Source: Stercorarius parasiticus
Lineage: Eukaryota > Chordata > Aves > Charadriiformes > Stercorariidae
Direction of reading: 5' to 3'
NCBI GenBank assembly: GCA_013396915.1
Contig: VWZL01004378.1
Location: 233,258 to 297,257 of the forward strand
Length of the DNA: 64,000 bases
The notes under the pieces were generated by a model. That model was given only the letters and a program-made list of their open reading frames with translations, searched no databases and had not been told where the DNA came from. Below are positions 14,290 to 32,193 of the stretch, piece by piece. Every line of letters starts with the position of its first letter. The first letter of the stretch is position 1. The translations under genes were made by a program, and so were the position numbers.

Positions 14290-15272
14290 GCACAATTGGC
14301 ATGGGGAAGGTTTTGGGTAGAAGGGGGGATTGTTAGATGGTCATTATGGCTGTACTGAATGGAGAAGAGCCAGGATTAAAACAGGTGTGTGTCCATATGG
14401 AAGCAGAGTAGTAAAGCACAAAAACAACTGGATGACTTGGTGGCTCACTCAGTGAATAATGTTCAAAGGAACCATGTCATTGGGGGTTCTCATTTTTTCC
14501 CTCATCCATATTACATATATTCATTTTTTTCCAAGATACCCTGGTATTGAGTTAAAAACAGGATTTTGTTTGTGAAGTTCAGAGAGCCTGCCTGCCACCT
14601 CGGAGGGTGGGTGTTGCTTCCCTCTGTCTGGGGCAGAGCCACGAGACCCTCACTGTGGACTGTAAAACAAAGAGCAATTTTTTTCACTGTTAAATCTCAG
14701 CATAAACTGCAAAGAATGGGTAGCACATACTGGTTAATGCAGCACAGCCTGAGGTCACCCCACTTTGTGTTATTAATGTATCCTCCCGGAGGTGTGAGCT
14801 TTCATTTAAACCAATACAGACTCCAAGTCATCAACACCATAGAACACTGAACAAACAGCCTCTACGAATATATGCATTTTGTGTTATCCACTAAGTATGG
14901 AATATTTCTCTAATTTGTCCATAATTTTGTCCAGAATTATTATAAACACTTTTTATTTGATTTATGAAAAGTGCATTCTTTTTTTTTCCCTGTTGAAAAA
15001 GCCAAAGAGGAAGAATTTGGTTTTACTTCACTTTGATTTTTAAAATTATCATTAAGAAGGCTAAAAGAATTTTATGATGGAAAAAAAAAAAACATAGGAA
15101 AAGACGACCTTGGTAAACTCTTACAAAAAATACCATCACAGTTTTCCATTGTTCTCACTCTCTTAGACATTTCTCTGTTTTTTCAAGAGCCTTTTAAAAA
15201 TGGATTAGCTGAGATCATAATTGGTACTCTGGATTGATCTCTGGATTAAGTTATTCAGCTGGAAATTGTCTC

Positions 15273-15319
15273 ATATACATATGTGTGTGTGTGTGTGTAT
15301 ATCCACATATATATATATT
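15273..15319 (+). repeat. TG/TA microsatellite
   Basis: About nine TG units (15282-15299) are followed by an AT-alternating run up to 15318. Confidence 0.9.
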
Positions 15320-16013
15320 CAAAAACCCCAACTTCTAACTGCTTGTTTCACATAATGTTCAATATACCGGGTGAGCCCTTTGCAGGATTTGATATTATTG
15401 AAGTGGTTAGTGCAAACATATATTTTAAGTTTTTGAGTGCAGTAGAATAGAATTGGCTTTGATTGCTTTATGTAATTCTGCAATCAATATTTCCCAGTTT
15501 TCACTATCCCTTGATATGTGAATCTTTCCTTTTAAGAGAAAACAGCATAGATGCAAATTAATCTACATTTTCATCAGTAAGATCTATAGATGTAAGATTT
15601 AACAAATTCTGCTTAACTTGGTTTGATTTTGGAGAAAAAAACGGAACATGAAGACTGCCAAGAGAATGTTGTTTCAATACAATATGGTTTCAGTGTTTCA
15701 ACAGATAGATACAAGTAAATTCACTTTCTGTGGTGGTTGGAAAGACCTTTAACTGACCTGTTTCAGTGACTTGGGTGCCCCAAAAGCCTTATCTGTGTTA
15801 GGGGTGTGTAACGAATGGTTTGTATTTAACATGGGATCCAGTAACAAGAACCTGGAAAATGATGCATACAAATCTTGACAAATATTCCAAGTGTAATGCT
15901 GTTAAAAATGCATGCCTTTATTTTAACTCATGCTGTATAAACATAAAAACCAATGCCAAGACTTTCTGCCTGTATAAAGGTAAACTGACCCCACAGAAAT
16001 TACTTGGGATTTT

Positions 16014-16037
16014 TATATATATATATATATATATATA
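16014..16037 (+). repeat. (TA)n microsatellite
   Basis: Twelve uninterrupted TA units. Confidence 0.95.
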
Positions 16038-19000
16038 GTAATTTAGTCCTAAATGCTGTTGGAATATGCTACTTCTCCCCCTCCTCCAGCTTCTGAGTGC
16101 CTATACAAATAATTTTTGAAAAAATTCTCTGCCATTTAAAACATGAGCAAGCCTAAAACCTGTAAAAATAGCTCATATTGCTAGCAATGTCAATGGCCTC
16201 TAATACAGAAAATGAGAGAACTGTCAGTACAAGGGAGATTTAAGAGGACAGACATTTTCTTGTAAGCTGGTAGAGGGACATCGAATACGTGTTCAGTCCT
16301 TCTTGTCACTAGAAGAGCCAGATACACATTGCAGGTGAATTTGATCTCAAGCCATATCTCCTTCTAAGGATCGTTGGAAACAACCTCCATGTGTCTCGCT
16401 GCTATTCCCTTTGTAGTCCTCAGCTTCTGTGCGCAGGAACTGGACAGCCTGTGCCAGCCTTGCTTCTGCTGAAACAGATTTTGTACAGGGAACTAACAAC
16501 GAACAGTTTAGTTAAGTGCACTGCTAGAGCAGGTACTGGAGATCTACTGAAGAACTAACATCCAAAAGAAGCTAACTATCTGGCTTGCAGGGTGGAGGAA
16601 AACTGAGTTCTTGTCCATGTGTTTCAGTTTTGTTTATGCTAGAGTTTCTAAAGTCTGACTTGGCTGTTCAGATGCATACATGCAGTAGCTGTTGAATAGA
16701 CCACAAAGGACAAGCCTACAGACACAGGTAGAGGGAAACATTCAGATGGTCAATGGAAGATGAGACCCCTTATTCTTTCCTTTCAGAAGACCTGCGCCAG
16801 CCTTGCTTTCTGCAGCCTGTGCCTGGCAGTCTGAACAAGTACCAGTCCTTGGTTTGATACACAATACTGTCTGCCTGCTCAGTTCTTTTATTCAATACTC
16901 AAATTATGGTACAAACAGTGATGTAAATATCACAGATGTTTGTAGATGCTTCCAGAAAGCATCATCGCAGAGAGGATTATACTCCTCTGCAGGAAACAAA
17001 AAAAAGAAATATTGCCTTTTTTGAGGATTTTGTTATCGAAATTAAAACCTTCCAAAGGCAGCTTGAGCAAAATGGGAAGAAATCACTTGAAAGAAACTGG
17101 CTGGTTGGTCTCTAGTTCTTTTACTGGTGAATTCAGGCACTTTGGGGCTTGTTTGCTTTGCTTGGTTTGGGATTTTTTTCACACACATTCTCCTTCACAA
17201 CCGTAGTACCGAGTTCAAAGACAACTTTAATATATTTACTATAGTGGGTTTTTTTTCAATTCTAAGTAGACAAAAATGCATGGAAAATAATACTTATATT
17301 TGTGCAGTAGGCTTTTGACTAACTTTTTTGACTAAATTAATGTGTTACGAGGTACACAAGAATTATTAGCACTTCTTATTAACTTGACTTTTTAGCTTAG
17401 AAAATTTAAAGTGGAATTCTACTGATCTATATAACCATTAGTTTATGGGGCCATGTTACCTCCTTAATAAATGTCATTGACTTAGTCCGTGTTTTACCAC
17501 AGGAAGGAAATTAATTAGTTATGAGGTGGTGAAAAATTGATAATGCTTTGAAAAAATTATAATACCATGATTACAGAAGTGGAGATATTGCAACAAATCT
17601 ATGTGCTTAGAAGAAAGAAACTTAATCAACACCTGTTGGCCAAACTCAATCTCAATGCAAGGCACCTTCCAAGGTATAAGAGCGTAAACTTCCTGGAAGG
17701 AGCTCAGGGATAGACTGATTGGCATTGCTAGTGAAATACTGCAATTACTTCAGCATTACAGGTATATGACACACAATATATGTTTCAGTAATTCCTAAAC
17801 ACTTCGGACATTGCTGAAGTACCTTAGATACAAGAGCTTTGCTGAATACCTCTGTGATTTCTCATGTGTTAAAAATTAACAAGGAGAAGAGTTTTCAAGA
17901 ATCAGGGCATAATTTTCCTTAATACTACAATTGATTTCTAAGGGACTAGTTAGGGAGAAAAATTTACTCATCTTGAGTAAAAAGTGGCAGAACTCTGCCT
18001 AATAAATAGAATTTTTGAAAAGACACTGTTTTTTTGTAGTCTATTCCCTTGACAATCTAAGATTGTTCCTTATAATGGTGAATACTCTGTTTTTTAGCAC
18101 TGTATTTAATTTAGTTGTAAATGACGCAAACTGCGGTGCTTCTACCACTTCCCCAGTCCATATCATAAATCTGAATGTGTATGTGTTTGCTTGGTATTGC
18201 TCGATAAAGCAAATAACAACAGATCTGAAAAAGACATCAGAAACTACTCATTCTTAATTCCTGTGAATGATTGCATATTTCACTGTTATGTTTAAGTACA
18301 TAATGATTTTTGCCAAAAGAATCTGACGTAGGTTGAATTTGAGTAATGAATACCATTATTTGCTCATGGCTGGAAGGATTTATCTTTATCTAAATGTTTT
18401 TTCCAGAATGGGTACTTTTAAAATTAGATTAAGCACTTCTGTATAATATCTATTTCAACTCCTAGACAAATCACCCTTTTATTCAATTAACTTTACCATT
18501 CCAAGCCTTACCAAGTAATTTCCCAATAATATAGTATAGACCTGTTTCACTGGCCGCAGCAATCAACTCCTGCAAGAAAATCAGCAGAAGAGAAAAGAAA
18601 GAAAACATAAATGTGTTGACAATAATATGAACCCTAGAATGAGTGTGCACAGTTTTGTAAGATGAATCTTGAGATGTTCTTGAATTTTACTTTTCTAATG
18701 AGTACCACTGGGTATTGGTCAAACTTGTCATGTCTTAATTGTTGGTATCATGAGAATGGAGTTACTCTTCCTATTTTTATTTTCCTTTTTTTCATTAATT
18801 TGCAGTTCAGCAGTCTAAGCTTAGAAGGAAAACAAATATGAATTAATTTTGCCAAGTGATTCTAAAACTCATTTTAATTAGTCCCTTACACTCTACAGTT
18901 AACCTTGATTGCATTTCATATTTTAGACTTTCTTGCTTTGTATAATGAGGAATACTCCCTACTAATAATGTTAGTAAAGCAGAAGAATAAATTGATACAT

Positions 19001-20032
19001 TTTTCTACATTAGCAGTGCAGTTTATTTTTCCAAGCGCCTTTGATCAAAAAGTCTTGATATGTCAATTTTGCTAAATTTTGCCATCTACCTGTATGTGTA
19101 ACTGATTACATTTCTTGATTTAAGGATTAAGAAGTCAATGAAAAAGTTATCTGAGCTGGGAGACAAAGTCAATCTTAGCAAAATGTTAATCCGTGGATTT
19201 CATTACATCTGAATCTGCTTACTGTATCTGACTATTAATATTTAATGCTTGAGGTATAACGGATTATGAAATTTAAACAAAAACTATCTTGGTTTATATA
19301 AATATATAGATCTTAGAGCTCCTGTAGATAGAAAATAACGTCACAGAGACAAATTAATTCCCAAGTAAGGAAATCTTTTTCCCCACTTACCTCCTACCTG
19401 AATCCTTAATCTAGGATGTTTTAATATCTTATGGAGCTTTGCATTTGCAAATTCCACCCTTGGAGAGGACATTAAAATCCCTAGTCCTTCTTCCTTAGAA
19501 AATGATGCAAATTTTGGTCTTAGTTCTGAGAGGAACTGTATTAAGCCTGTAGTAATAGGTCAGATTGTGTGTTATTTCTGAAGATTTTTGCTCTTTACAT
19601 ATGAGTGTTAAGGTAAAAAAATCCTCATCCCTGATCTAAGAGCTAGTCTCCATCATAACAAGTAGACTCTGCAAGAGGTCCTTGGCCAATACTGTGTGGT
19701 TCAAGATGGTTGTGCTGTGTGAGTTATGGCAGGAGAATTGTTTTCAGACTCCTTCAATGATCATATCTCCCCTCTAGCATCACACAAAAACACCAGCCAC
19801 AGCTGGTGCAGACAGTGGCGGTGGGTTCGCACGTCAAAAGTCTTTGCAGCTGAAATACACCAAGGTTCTCATCGGTGATCGGTGAATGAGCCCTATGGGG
19901 AAAACATCTGCTCCTCAAACCGAATGGGATTACCATAGAGCTCAACGTGTATTCCATAAAATGGAACTCGGGCCAAGTTGATGGTTTATTACTTTTTTTG
20001 TAGTTCGCATCTTTTCTTTCAGTATTACTTAA

Positions 20033-20308
<276 letters not shown>

Positions 20309-22710
20309 TAATAATTTTAACATGTATAGTAGCGTCTGTGTGAGAGCTTGGGATAGGAAGTAGGGCAAGAAGGCTTAAATCTTTTCCTGATTCACAGCTG
20401 AGGAAGCTTGAATGGCTTGAGTATGATCAAATGAGAATGAAGGTCAAACTAGAATTCGTAACTTCTGATTCCATCTTAAATTTCTTATTTGAACCAAAGA
20501 AAAGATATCTGGCTGAAGCTGGTTTCTGGGATGGGTTGTCTTCAAAAAATCTTTGTTGTTGAATGCCAAATCCAGTTGTTTGATTCGTTTAAAAATTTCT
20601 TTTTATTTAATTGAAGCATTGCATAAATAAAGGCTCTAGGGGGTTGGTGCATGGGTATATATCAGAGCAGAAAATTCAGGCAGAGACAGCAAAATTTAGG
20701 TAAAGACAGCTAAAGAACAAGAAGTCTGTACTACCAAAAAGACTTGTATTTTTGTTATGAAACAGCATATCTGTATGTGACTTAACTGTCTTTTACATTG
20801 GGTCCCAAGGTTTTTAAAGTAAATGGATAGACTTCCTTTGGCTTCTGTAGGTTTTGGTTCAGTCTCCATAGGAAGTTTAAAACTTAGACCGTGAACATTC
20901 AAAGCCTTTCTTGGGTTCAGACCTTTGCTGTGCCTTGATGCTGCATGAATTTGCGAAGGCCACCTCACAGCCTTCTCCCATTCTCTGCACCTTCAGAGAC
21001 TCTCTCTCCAGCAGCTGAGAGCTAGTTGGTGAACTTTCTAGTTAATTCTGTACTTGTGTTGGAACGGACAGAAGAGCCAGATGAGTGTTGTTGAATGTAC
21101 AATTTGAAACAGTGTGAAAATACATGTGAAAACTCTGCTTTACCCTTTCTCCCTTCTCGACCACTCACGGATAAGAGCTGCTGCCCTCTCGCTAAAAAAA
21201 GATATCTTTGCCTTGAGTGGTTCAGAAATTACAAATAAGGGAAGTAGACAAGAAATGTCTTGCTGTAATTGGCTACTGTGTTTGAAATACTGGTCCAAAT
21301 TGTCCCTGTAAAACCTTCACTTAAAAGAGAATGAGTAGGGAGGAACTTTAAGGGGTCTTGAAACAACAACCAAAAAAACCAATCAGAAATTACTTGTCAC
21401 TGTAATTGTTGGGCTTTTTTGGTTGCTCAATTTCCAAACAGTGTGATTATTTCCTTGGACCCTTTATATCCCTGGGGTCCCTATTCGCTTTCAAAAAGCA
21501 TAGCTGTAAGGGGATTTCTTCAGGAATATCTTTATGTAAATGTTGGTTTGTGAACGTTGGTACAGAAAGGCCTGGCTGTGCATGTTAATCTCTCGTTTGG
21601 TTATCAGAAGCACTTTGGTGAGGTTTGTACATGATCATCAAAAGTGTCTGTTTTTACTGGTGCTTGGCTCTGTTCGTAATCCACATTTCACTTTTCGGTG
21701 AGCTGCTACTCAAGCAGAGCAGGGTGTGTTACGCTGGCAGACCATTGGAGTTGAGTCTGAGATTGCAGGACAGTGCACCACTAGACTGTACAAAGGAATG
21801 CCAGGTGAAAGCTAAATGCAGTTTTGTGATGTTTCAGATGAGGAAATGAGACCTTAGTGAGTGGGTGATTATCTCCATTTTCCCCCCACACCCAATGATT
21901 TTGAACAAGCAGACACATTTCAGACATCTTTAACAGAGAAAGAGAAATCTCAAAAGTATTAGAAATTACACATTCTATGAAAATTTATGCCAGGCTGAGG
22001 GGAAAAAGCCAATTAAAACCCACAAGAAAGAAGTTAAGGAAGCTTACACTTTTATTAGATTTTGGAAAACCCTCATGGGAGAGAGATGTTGGAAATCATG
22101 CTTCATTAGCTTGGCAGCTCACAGAGCTACTTGTTTCTCCTAATTTCATTATAATAACAGGGTATGCATAGAAGTTTCCTCAACTAACTGTTTGCCGGTT
22201 TGGGGGTTCATGTGTTTTGTTCTGGTTTTTAAACCATTTGAAATTTGGATTTTGGTGTTATTTTAAATGGCAGGTTGCCTTTTTTAAAGCTAAAAAACGC
22301 CCTGACCTTTACAAAGAGTTTCTAAACATAAGAAATTTCATGCCTCTTGAAGATTACTTTTTGTTTCTCTGTTAGAACACTGACCCCCTGATATATAATG
22401 AGCATTTGAATCTGAAACCTGCTGAGATCTGAACTGTGACTTTAACCTGCTATACATTATACTGGAGGAGCAAGAGAGCAGTAGATGCATTTATTTGCCT
22501 TAGCATGAAATAAAATGGGTGCTGCGGAGTGGAAAACCAGAAAATCATTTTCACTCCTTTTAGATAAATCAGGCTGCTCACTGCAGCTCCAAGGTGGGAA
22601 CTCACCAGAATAGCTGGAGCTGAAGAGGAGACAGGCTTAGGATTTTGCTTTGATTTGGTTTCCCTAGGCTAAGTCTTGGGTGCAGAAGATGCTACTACTT
22701 TCTCAGAGCA

Positions 22711-22731
22711 GAAAAAAAAGAAAAAAAAAAA
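22711..22731 (+). repeat. A-rich run
   Basis: Nearly pure A with one G, within a longer purine-rich stretch. It is not clearly a retrotransposon tail. Confidence 0.7.
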
Positions 22732-24189
22732 TGAAGGGAAAACAAGAGAAAACAGACCTGAAAAAACTCCTGAGCCAGGTGTTTGGCAGAACACAATATG
22801 CACTTCTAGGCATGCTGACTTTTAAATGATATGTGAGCAGACACCTGAGCTAGCTATTGTCTCTGGGCTCTTACTTGACAAGGCACCAAGTTAGTCCCTC
22901 TAGAGTTATGGTGGCCGGATGAACAGGAGTATAATTGGTTGCATGCTATATAGGGAAGGCTTTTGTATTTTTCACCTTTCTTTTTATTAAAGCACTCTAG
23001 TGAAAAGTATATTTTTCCTTCCAGCTCCTCAACATACTTTCAAACTCTGCAGCATGACGACAGCTAATTCTGTCACTGCAGGATTGGGGAGCATTTTCAT
23101 GGTATTTACTGGAGAATGGGAGAAGACCTCTGCTAGGGAGCAGAGGCACGGGTTGTCACCCTGACTCAAGCAAAGCATCAGCAAAGGTGTTAAATGTGAC
23201 TTTGACTGTAGTTTATGCATGCCTCCAAAACCAGAGAGATTCCTGACTGTTGAATGCTCTTGCTAATGGGTGGGAACATTCACAGAAGTCCAGTGGCTGC
23301 AAATTGAAGCTAAACCTAGTCCAGAAAATGTTTTCTTTCTCTGTCTTCCCTTTCCCCAACACTGAGAATAGTTAACTATTGGGACAAGTTATGTATAAAT
23401 GAGACAGATTTGCCATAGCTTCAAGCACTCACCTTCAAAGCAATTGTCTTTCAAAAGATACGCCCTATTTCAAACAGAAGGTGCCTTCTTGATGCAAGCA
23501 TTACTGGGGAAAAGTGTTAAACTGATCTAAAGAATAAAGCATTTCTGAAATGCAGACAGGGTTGTGTTATCTTCATTCCATTCTAGAGATCCTTTGGATC
23601 CTTAAATACCTCTCCCAGGTTGTCTTTCATCTCAAGCAAAATTCTCCTGCCTCGGCAATGAAAGTCTTGCTGCTCACCAATCCTTTAATTTAAATGGGAG
23701 TAACTTCTTTCATGCCATGGTGGAGCGTGACTGTCCTGAAGTCCGTTTGCTACTTTGGTCTCTCTGTCTGGAATCCATTTTCTATTGCAAATGCAAACAC
23801 TTGATTGAAGCCAGTCGTCAGACCAAACCTATTTCTTACTGACTGCATTCACCTGGAAACCTTGTGTATTTGGAGGACTTTACAGCTTTTTATTTTGTAC
23901 AGAAAGAGCGGCATCTCTGGAATTCATTTTGTACAGGAAGTTCAGACAACTCGGCAGTGTGGTAGGCAGTGTTGTTTCTAACCAATAGGTTGGCCATCTT
24001 TTATTTCTGTTCTCCAGTCTTATTATTCGAATTATAGGAGTATCCTCTTCTTTTATCTTCCAGAACAACCTTCTTCACTGTGGAACTAAGCCTTTGAGTC
24101 TTCCCTTTTCCCAAGTAACATGCATTCACCTCTTTACTGTGCCTTTGGGGTACTGCAGGGAACAAGGAAACCACAAGATGTGAAAAGAC

Positions 24190-24214
24190 GGGGAGGGAAA
24201 AAAAGGGAGGGGGG
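24190..24214 (+). other. G-quadruplex-type motif
   Basis: Four G-runs (4, 3, 3 and 6 G) are separated by loops of 1, 7 and 1 bases, which fits the usual G3+N1-7 pattern. It lies on the transcribed gene's sense strand inside intron A-B, so it could form in DNA or in the pre-mRNA. Folding is inferred from the pattern only. Confidence 0.55.
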
Positions 24215-27200
24215 ATATTACTATTGTCAGACCCACTGTAGCTCCCAGAGATATGTTGAATATATCCAGCTTTGTTCAAGGAGGAGCGAAGCCCTGTTTG
24301 GACGAGCTATACTTGTGCAAAGCCGTACCAGAGCCAGGATGCTAAAACTGGAAGGGCTGAGGAGAGCATGGCAGAGAAACCCAGCTGCTGACGAGCCCAG
24401 ATTTGACAGGTTTTGTTTCCTCAGCCACTATCCCGCACTGAATCCGTTCCCCCAGAAGCAGTGCAGGCAACTCCGCAGAGCCTGTGAGCTCATAAATAAA
24501 GCCTGCCGGAGGTGACCTGGCCTGTATAGAGCTGTCTTGGATATCTGCCTTCATGACTGCATTTGTCAACAAACTAGAAAAGCTGCCTGCAGAGAGCTGG
24601 CTGTAGCAGGCCCCTGAGGTGTCAGGAATCAGTTCATTACTATCATTACCAAACTCTTTCTCTCTACCTCTTCTCTAATTCAATAAAATATAGCCACTGC
24701 ATCTTGCCTTCAACTATTAGGTATGTCACCTTCTGCTGCTGGTTTTTTTCTTTATCGAAACTTTACATTATTGTACCCCGTAAAACGTTTTTGGATGCAG
24801 CTGGTGAGTAAGATAGCAATTAAAATGTATTCCTTTGGATTATTAATGATATGTCCTGCACAGGGCTCAAAACTTTTTCTGATGGAAGCCTGTTTCACTG
24901 GCCCGTTCCTCTAGCAGTTCATTGACATCCGCTGGCGATGGTATTTTTTTCCCCAAATGTAGTGTATTTATGAAAATCTGTACTGAATATCTGAGCTACT
25001 GATGCTCAGACCCCACCAGAGTTTTCATTAATGTACAAGAAGAAAATTACCAATACGGGATCATATGAGAAGAGATTATATTTAATGGCACCACTGCTTT
25101 ACCATCTGTTAGAAAAAATATGGAAACAGCTACCTAGAGATTACCAATTTATTATGGCCTACACTGTAAGGGTACCATAGAGTGAGATTTTCTTGAGCCT
25201 GCTTTTATTAGTAGCCAGGAGGAAGAAAAATAGTCTCATAGCGTTACCATCAAAATAGTTATTTGTCATTTACAGGTAAGACTACCTGTTCTACATATTA
25301 AAGTATCCAGTTGCTGCACTATCACCTTTAGCATTGCTGCACTTGCAGCGAAATTCTTTTCTTTGTTTTTTCCTTCACCCCCTCCCCCCGTACACAGGGC
25401 ATTTACTTGATGTGTAACATGCCTCATAGCTTTCTGAGGGAGTCCTTTGGGTAGATACAGACATTAATCTTCAGACATGGATAAATAGATGACATCCAGC
25501 TGTATTTAATACCCATAACTAAAATTATTTCAGTGATTTAATTTAAAGAGTATTATTGGATTTATTTTGTTTTGGTTTTGCTTGTGGGAAGTACAAATTG
25601 ATACTACCCTTTATGCAAAGAGCTCAGAGAAACATCTGTTCATTAAGGGTGATTTCCACTCTCTGAAAAACATTCCGATTTTCATCTGCATTTGTGCTGA
25701 ATTGAGTGCCAAGTCCAGTAAGCAGAAGGTCTACTTCCCAAGTTTATTAATTTATTTGTACCCTTTTCTGCATGTACAGAACTCCTTTCAGGAAAGGGAT
25801 AAAACCTTCTTTGATTTGTGTGAAATCAGGACTTAACTTATATTCCTGGCCAAAGAGCATCGCCCCCCCAGGACCCTCCTGCAGGCAGGACCCACTGTAG
25901 TTCTCCGTACTGAGAAGTGGAGCATAGCATGGTACAAAAGGCACGCTTGGTCAAAGTAGTCATGGAGTGCTATGTGAAACCTGCTAAGAGAAGTGAAGTA
26001 GTGGTTTTGGCTAACCTGAGAAGCAGCTGCGGAAAAACAAATATGATCTGGTTTTAAGTGTATGTGAACTGCTAAATTTAAATACATATGAGTAAAAACT
26101 AGCTTTGGGAACAAATATAAAGATAATGAACCTAACAAGGTTTTGTTTTTCTTTAAAAAACAAAATTATGTGTGTGCACATCATAGTGCAGATGCTTTCT
26201 ATCAGAAAACAGAACTTTTTATTTGAAAACTGTAGTACATTGAAAGTGTTCCGCCAACCCCCTTCAGGCAAAATTCCAAATGTTTTGTCCAAACCCTGGA
26301 ATATTTGTGTTTTGTAGTGCCACAACAGTGACTCCAGGAAATTGTTGTACAGGTACGTGAAGCTCTCTTCCTCCTCTCTGAGGCATAATACACTGTATTT
26401 GAGAGGCTGCCATGGTGTACCACGTAAAGAGAAGAGGAACTGTCGTGCTTTGTAAGAAATGGAATCTGAAATAAGTTCAACTTAAAGAATACCAGAAATT
26501 TAAGACACTGAAGCTTTAGCTCCCATGAGGGCCTTCACATCTCTTTTCTGCTTTTCTTAGCTGAAACATCTGAGATGTTGACTTTTCACCAAAAACTTGA
26601 TTTCCCACCATGAAATAATAATAATAAATGGCAACAATAGGTATGTTGTTCCTGCCATTAACACATTCTCTGAAGGGTAGAATGTTTTTCTAATAGGTTT
26701 TATTTCAACGTCTGCTTGTATGAGAGTACACGTCCTTACACAAGTCTTTTTTTCCATGTGTGAGAGAATAAAACACATAAAATGTGCTGTTTGAGTTTCA
26801 AGAGAAACTTGATTGAGTTTTCAAGGCATTAACGTAAAGTGAAGATTTTTATTAGTTCTAGAATATTTTTCTTTCTCACAGTTGAGCTATGCTACTGAAG
26901 TTCTCTGTGACACTGGTATATAACTAGTAAAAACTCAAGAGTCATAAAATTCGATATAAAAGAACTTCATGCAATATAACAGAATATCTAATAAGCAATG
27001 CAGTTTTCAGAGATGTGGAATAGATATCTTTAAAATGTCACCATTTCATTTTTTTTGTAGATATCTTCAGTGGTAGCTGTAGGAAGATACTGATTTTTAT
27101 TTTAATACTGATCATAGCTAGTCAAAAGACTGCACTATTTTTTGAATTAAAATAAATTTGCAGGAAACCTTCCTAAATATTTAGTGATTTTTTTTTTATT

Positions 27201-29367
27201 TTTAAAAAAGTAAATGCCAGCTCAGTCATTCATGTGTATATTGAATATTTTATGTCCTCTTTCTGTGCATCTTTCTGCCTTTCTTTCATTCACTCTGCCT
27301 ACTCCTCTTCCTCTCACCCACTGAAATGCCTTATTTAATTATCTTCGTAAGAAATGCTGAAATAGTTCAGCTTTTGTTACAACTGTTTCATAATCTGTTG
27401 AGAGAATTTACACTAACTTTCAAAGATTGATGCAATAAGCTATATGAGTATGCTGCTGAGAGACCTCCATGAAGAGATTCAGAGACCATGTACTTTTGAT
27501 TCATACATGGTGTTTTTCCTTCTGAGTTGTATTGAAGGCATCCCTCTGCTTTGTGCCTGGGAATTTCATCTTGCTGCACTTTTTCTGTAATTATCTGCAT
27601 GTCAGACACCCACTGAAGCAAGAAAAAAATGTTAGGGTCGGAAAGGCTACCTCTCCTTTTCCCCTTGGAATTATGAGACAATTAACTGTGCTGCATGCAA
27701 TTAGAAACAATGATAAATGAATTATATGTATGCAGCCTTTATCAAAAAGATCAAAATACCCCTTCTATTTTTTCTAACGTTAATCAGAGTAGAGCACTTA
27801 GCTAAGCAAACATCCGAGGCTGTGTGTCAGAGCACAGCTACAGTGTTCATCCTGATTATTATTTCTTTGCTTAAGTCCTGTGGCTGGACTATAGCTGGAA
27901 CTATAATGAGAGTTGTGTTTGTAGAAGGTGGTGTTATGAGCAGCATGTAGGTAGTCTGGGATCCTGCCTGGGATGTCAGACTCTTTGGCAGTCGTATCGC
28001 TCAAAAAGTGATACCTGTTTCCTGAGGCTTTGTGTCATATGTGCTTGAAAGAGCAGTGGGTGTAAATTTGGGATTATTGGCATTTTTGATCCGGTCATTG
28101 TTGCCATCCCCACGTGCAGCATGTAGTCTTTCACCTCAGAGCAGACAGCTGCATTGAGTCCAGACCCTGCATCAAATTGCTGGGCCATGCGGAGGTAGGG
28201 ATCCTTTTCTCCAAAACTATTGAGATTCCAGTCCATGAAGGATGCTCTGCCAGGCTTATGCACCCAGATGAACAGCAGACCTCAACCCTGAGAAAAAGAG
28301 CTAGGAGAAGAAAAAACTCATCACTGTGGAGATAAGATACAGTAGCACTCACCTCTCTGTAATCGATCGATGGAGAAATACCTCAAGAGGGCAGTTTGGC
28401 TGTGGTAAGGTCAGGGTTGGATGCCTGAGGGACTCAGTTCAGTTCATGAAGTACAGTGGGATGAACGCACATCTGTATACCCTGCCAGAGTCAAAGCACT
28501 GAATCAGCTTAGGCACCAGAGGGCTGCCATGAAATGCAGTGTTGCACTTGGGGGACGACAATTTGCCCAGCCCACTCAGAGTAGAAACAAAGAAATGATC
28601 TTTTAGGAATCTTACTTTTCTCTTCCTTTCTAGCAGCCATGTGTAAATTAGTCACAGCTGAAGAATAAGCCCAGCTGATACAAACAAGAGACCATAGTTT
28701 GACAATGCAGCAAGTCAGCCTTCAGTATTTCAGTCGCTGAACCAAAATTTCCACAGGCGCATGATGCAAAGGGCTGGTTCAGTGCAAACTCACTCTGCCA
28801 ATTCAACCGTCTTCGCAGTGCGCTGAGTCAGTCGTGTACCAGCCATCTTGAAGCTGGATCAGGTTATTGTCTGGCTGCCCTGTGCTAACAGCATGCTGGA
28901 TCAGGTATCGTGTCTCCTCTTCCTGCCTAAAGCCAGCATAAATGCTGTTATCTGTCTGCAGCTAGCTTAACAGAAATGCAAACTTGGGCTTATACCTGAT
29001 GCACATCAAATTCATCCTGCTGAGGAAACCCAGTAGGGCCCAGTTTACGTTAATGCCCACGGCAGCACTCTGCCTCAGCTTCACAGCCGTTCTGCGCAGC
29101 TGGGACACCATGACAGTCCATACCAGACGGTATCATTTATCCAAATACAGCATCTTCAGTGGTCAGTATTATGTGTGAGCATAGAGCACATATGTGCACG
29201 TATGTATCTTAAACAGTGTGACGTACCGGTCACAAGTCTTCTAGGTAATTCTGCAAAAGACCTTTCACCTTTAAGTATGCATCTTTGAAATGTTGCCTTG
29301 CATAAGGAACACTGAGGGTTTTGTCTGTGGTTAATCTGTCTCTTTCTGTTTGTTTATTATAATCCAG

Positions 29368-29495
29368 GACAAATGATACTGGCCTCCTTGCTTTCAAAGA
29401 CCATTTGCCTGTAACTCAGATAGTGATCACTGACACAAACAGATCAAATTCTGAGGCTGCTTGGAAAATCGGCCCTTTGCGTTGCTATGGAGACA
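29368..29495 (+). CDS. CNTNAP5: CNTNAP5 exon B: linker before laminin G3
   Basis: The exon is 128 nt, with acceptor TAATCCAG and donor GTGAGT. The first base completes the Trp codon from exon A. The product starts [20 protein letters not shown], continues through [19 protein letters not shown], and ends YGD plus one base of Arg. The pattern of TND(T)G-LL, HLPVT-IVI-DT-RSNSEA and a single Cys near the end is diagnostic of the segment between the fibrinogen-like region and laminin G3 in Caspr proteins. Two N-glycosylation sequons are visible (NDT and NRS). The exon is not a multiple of three, but exons A plus B total 285 nt (95 codons) and are bounded by phase 1 on both sides, so joint skipping would preserve the frame. 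Confidence 0.96.

Positions 29496-32193
<2,698 letters not shown>

Noticed and set aside
24120..24515. Plus-strand open frame of 131 codons
   Set aside because: Intronic, with no splice context, composition-biased around a purine-rich block, and overlapped by minus-strand frames. No recognisable domain.
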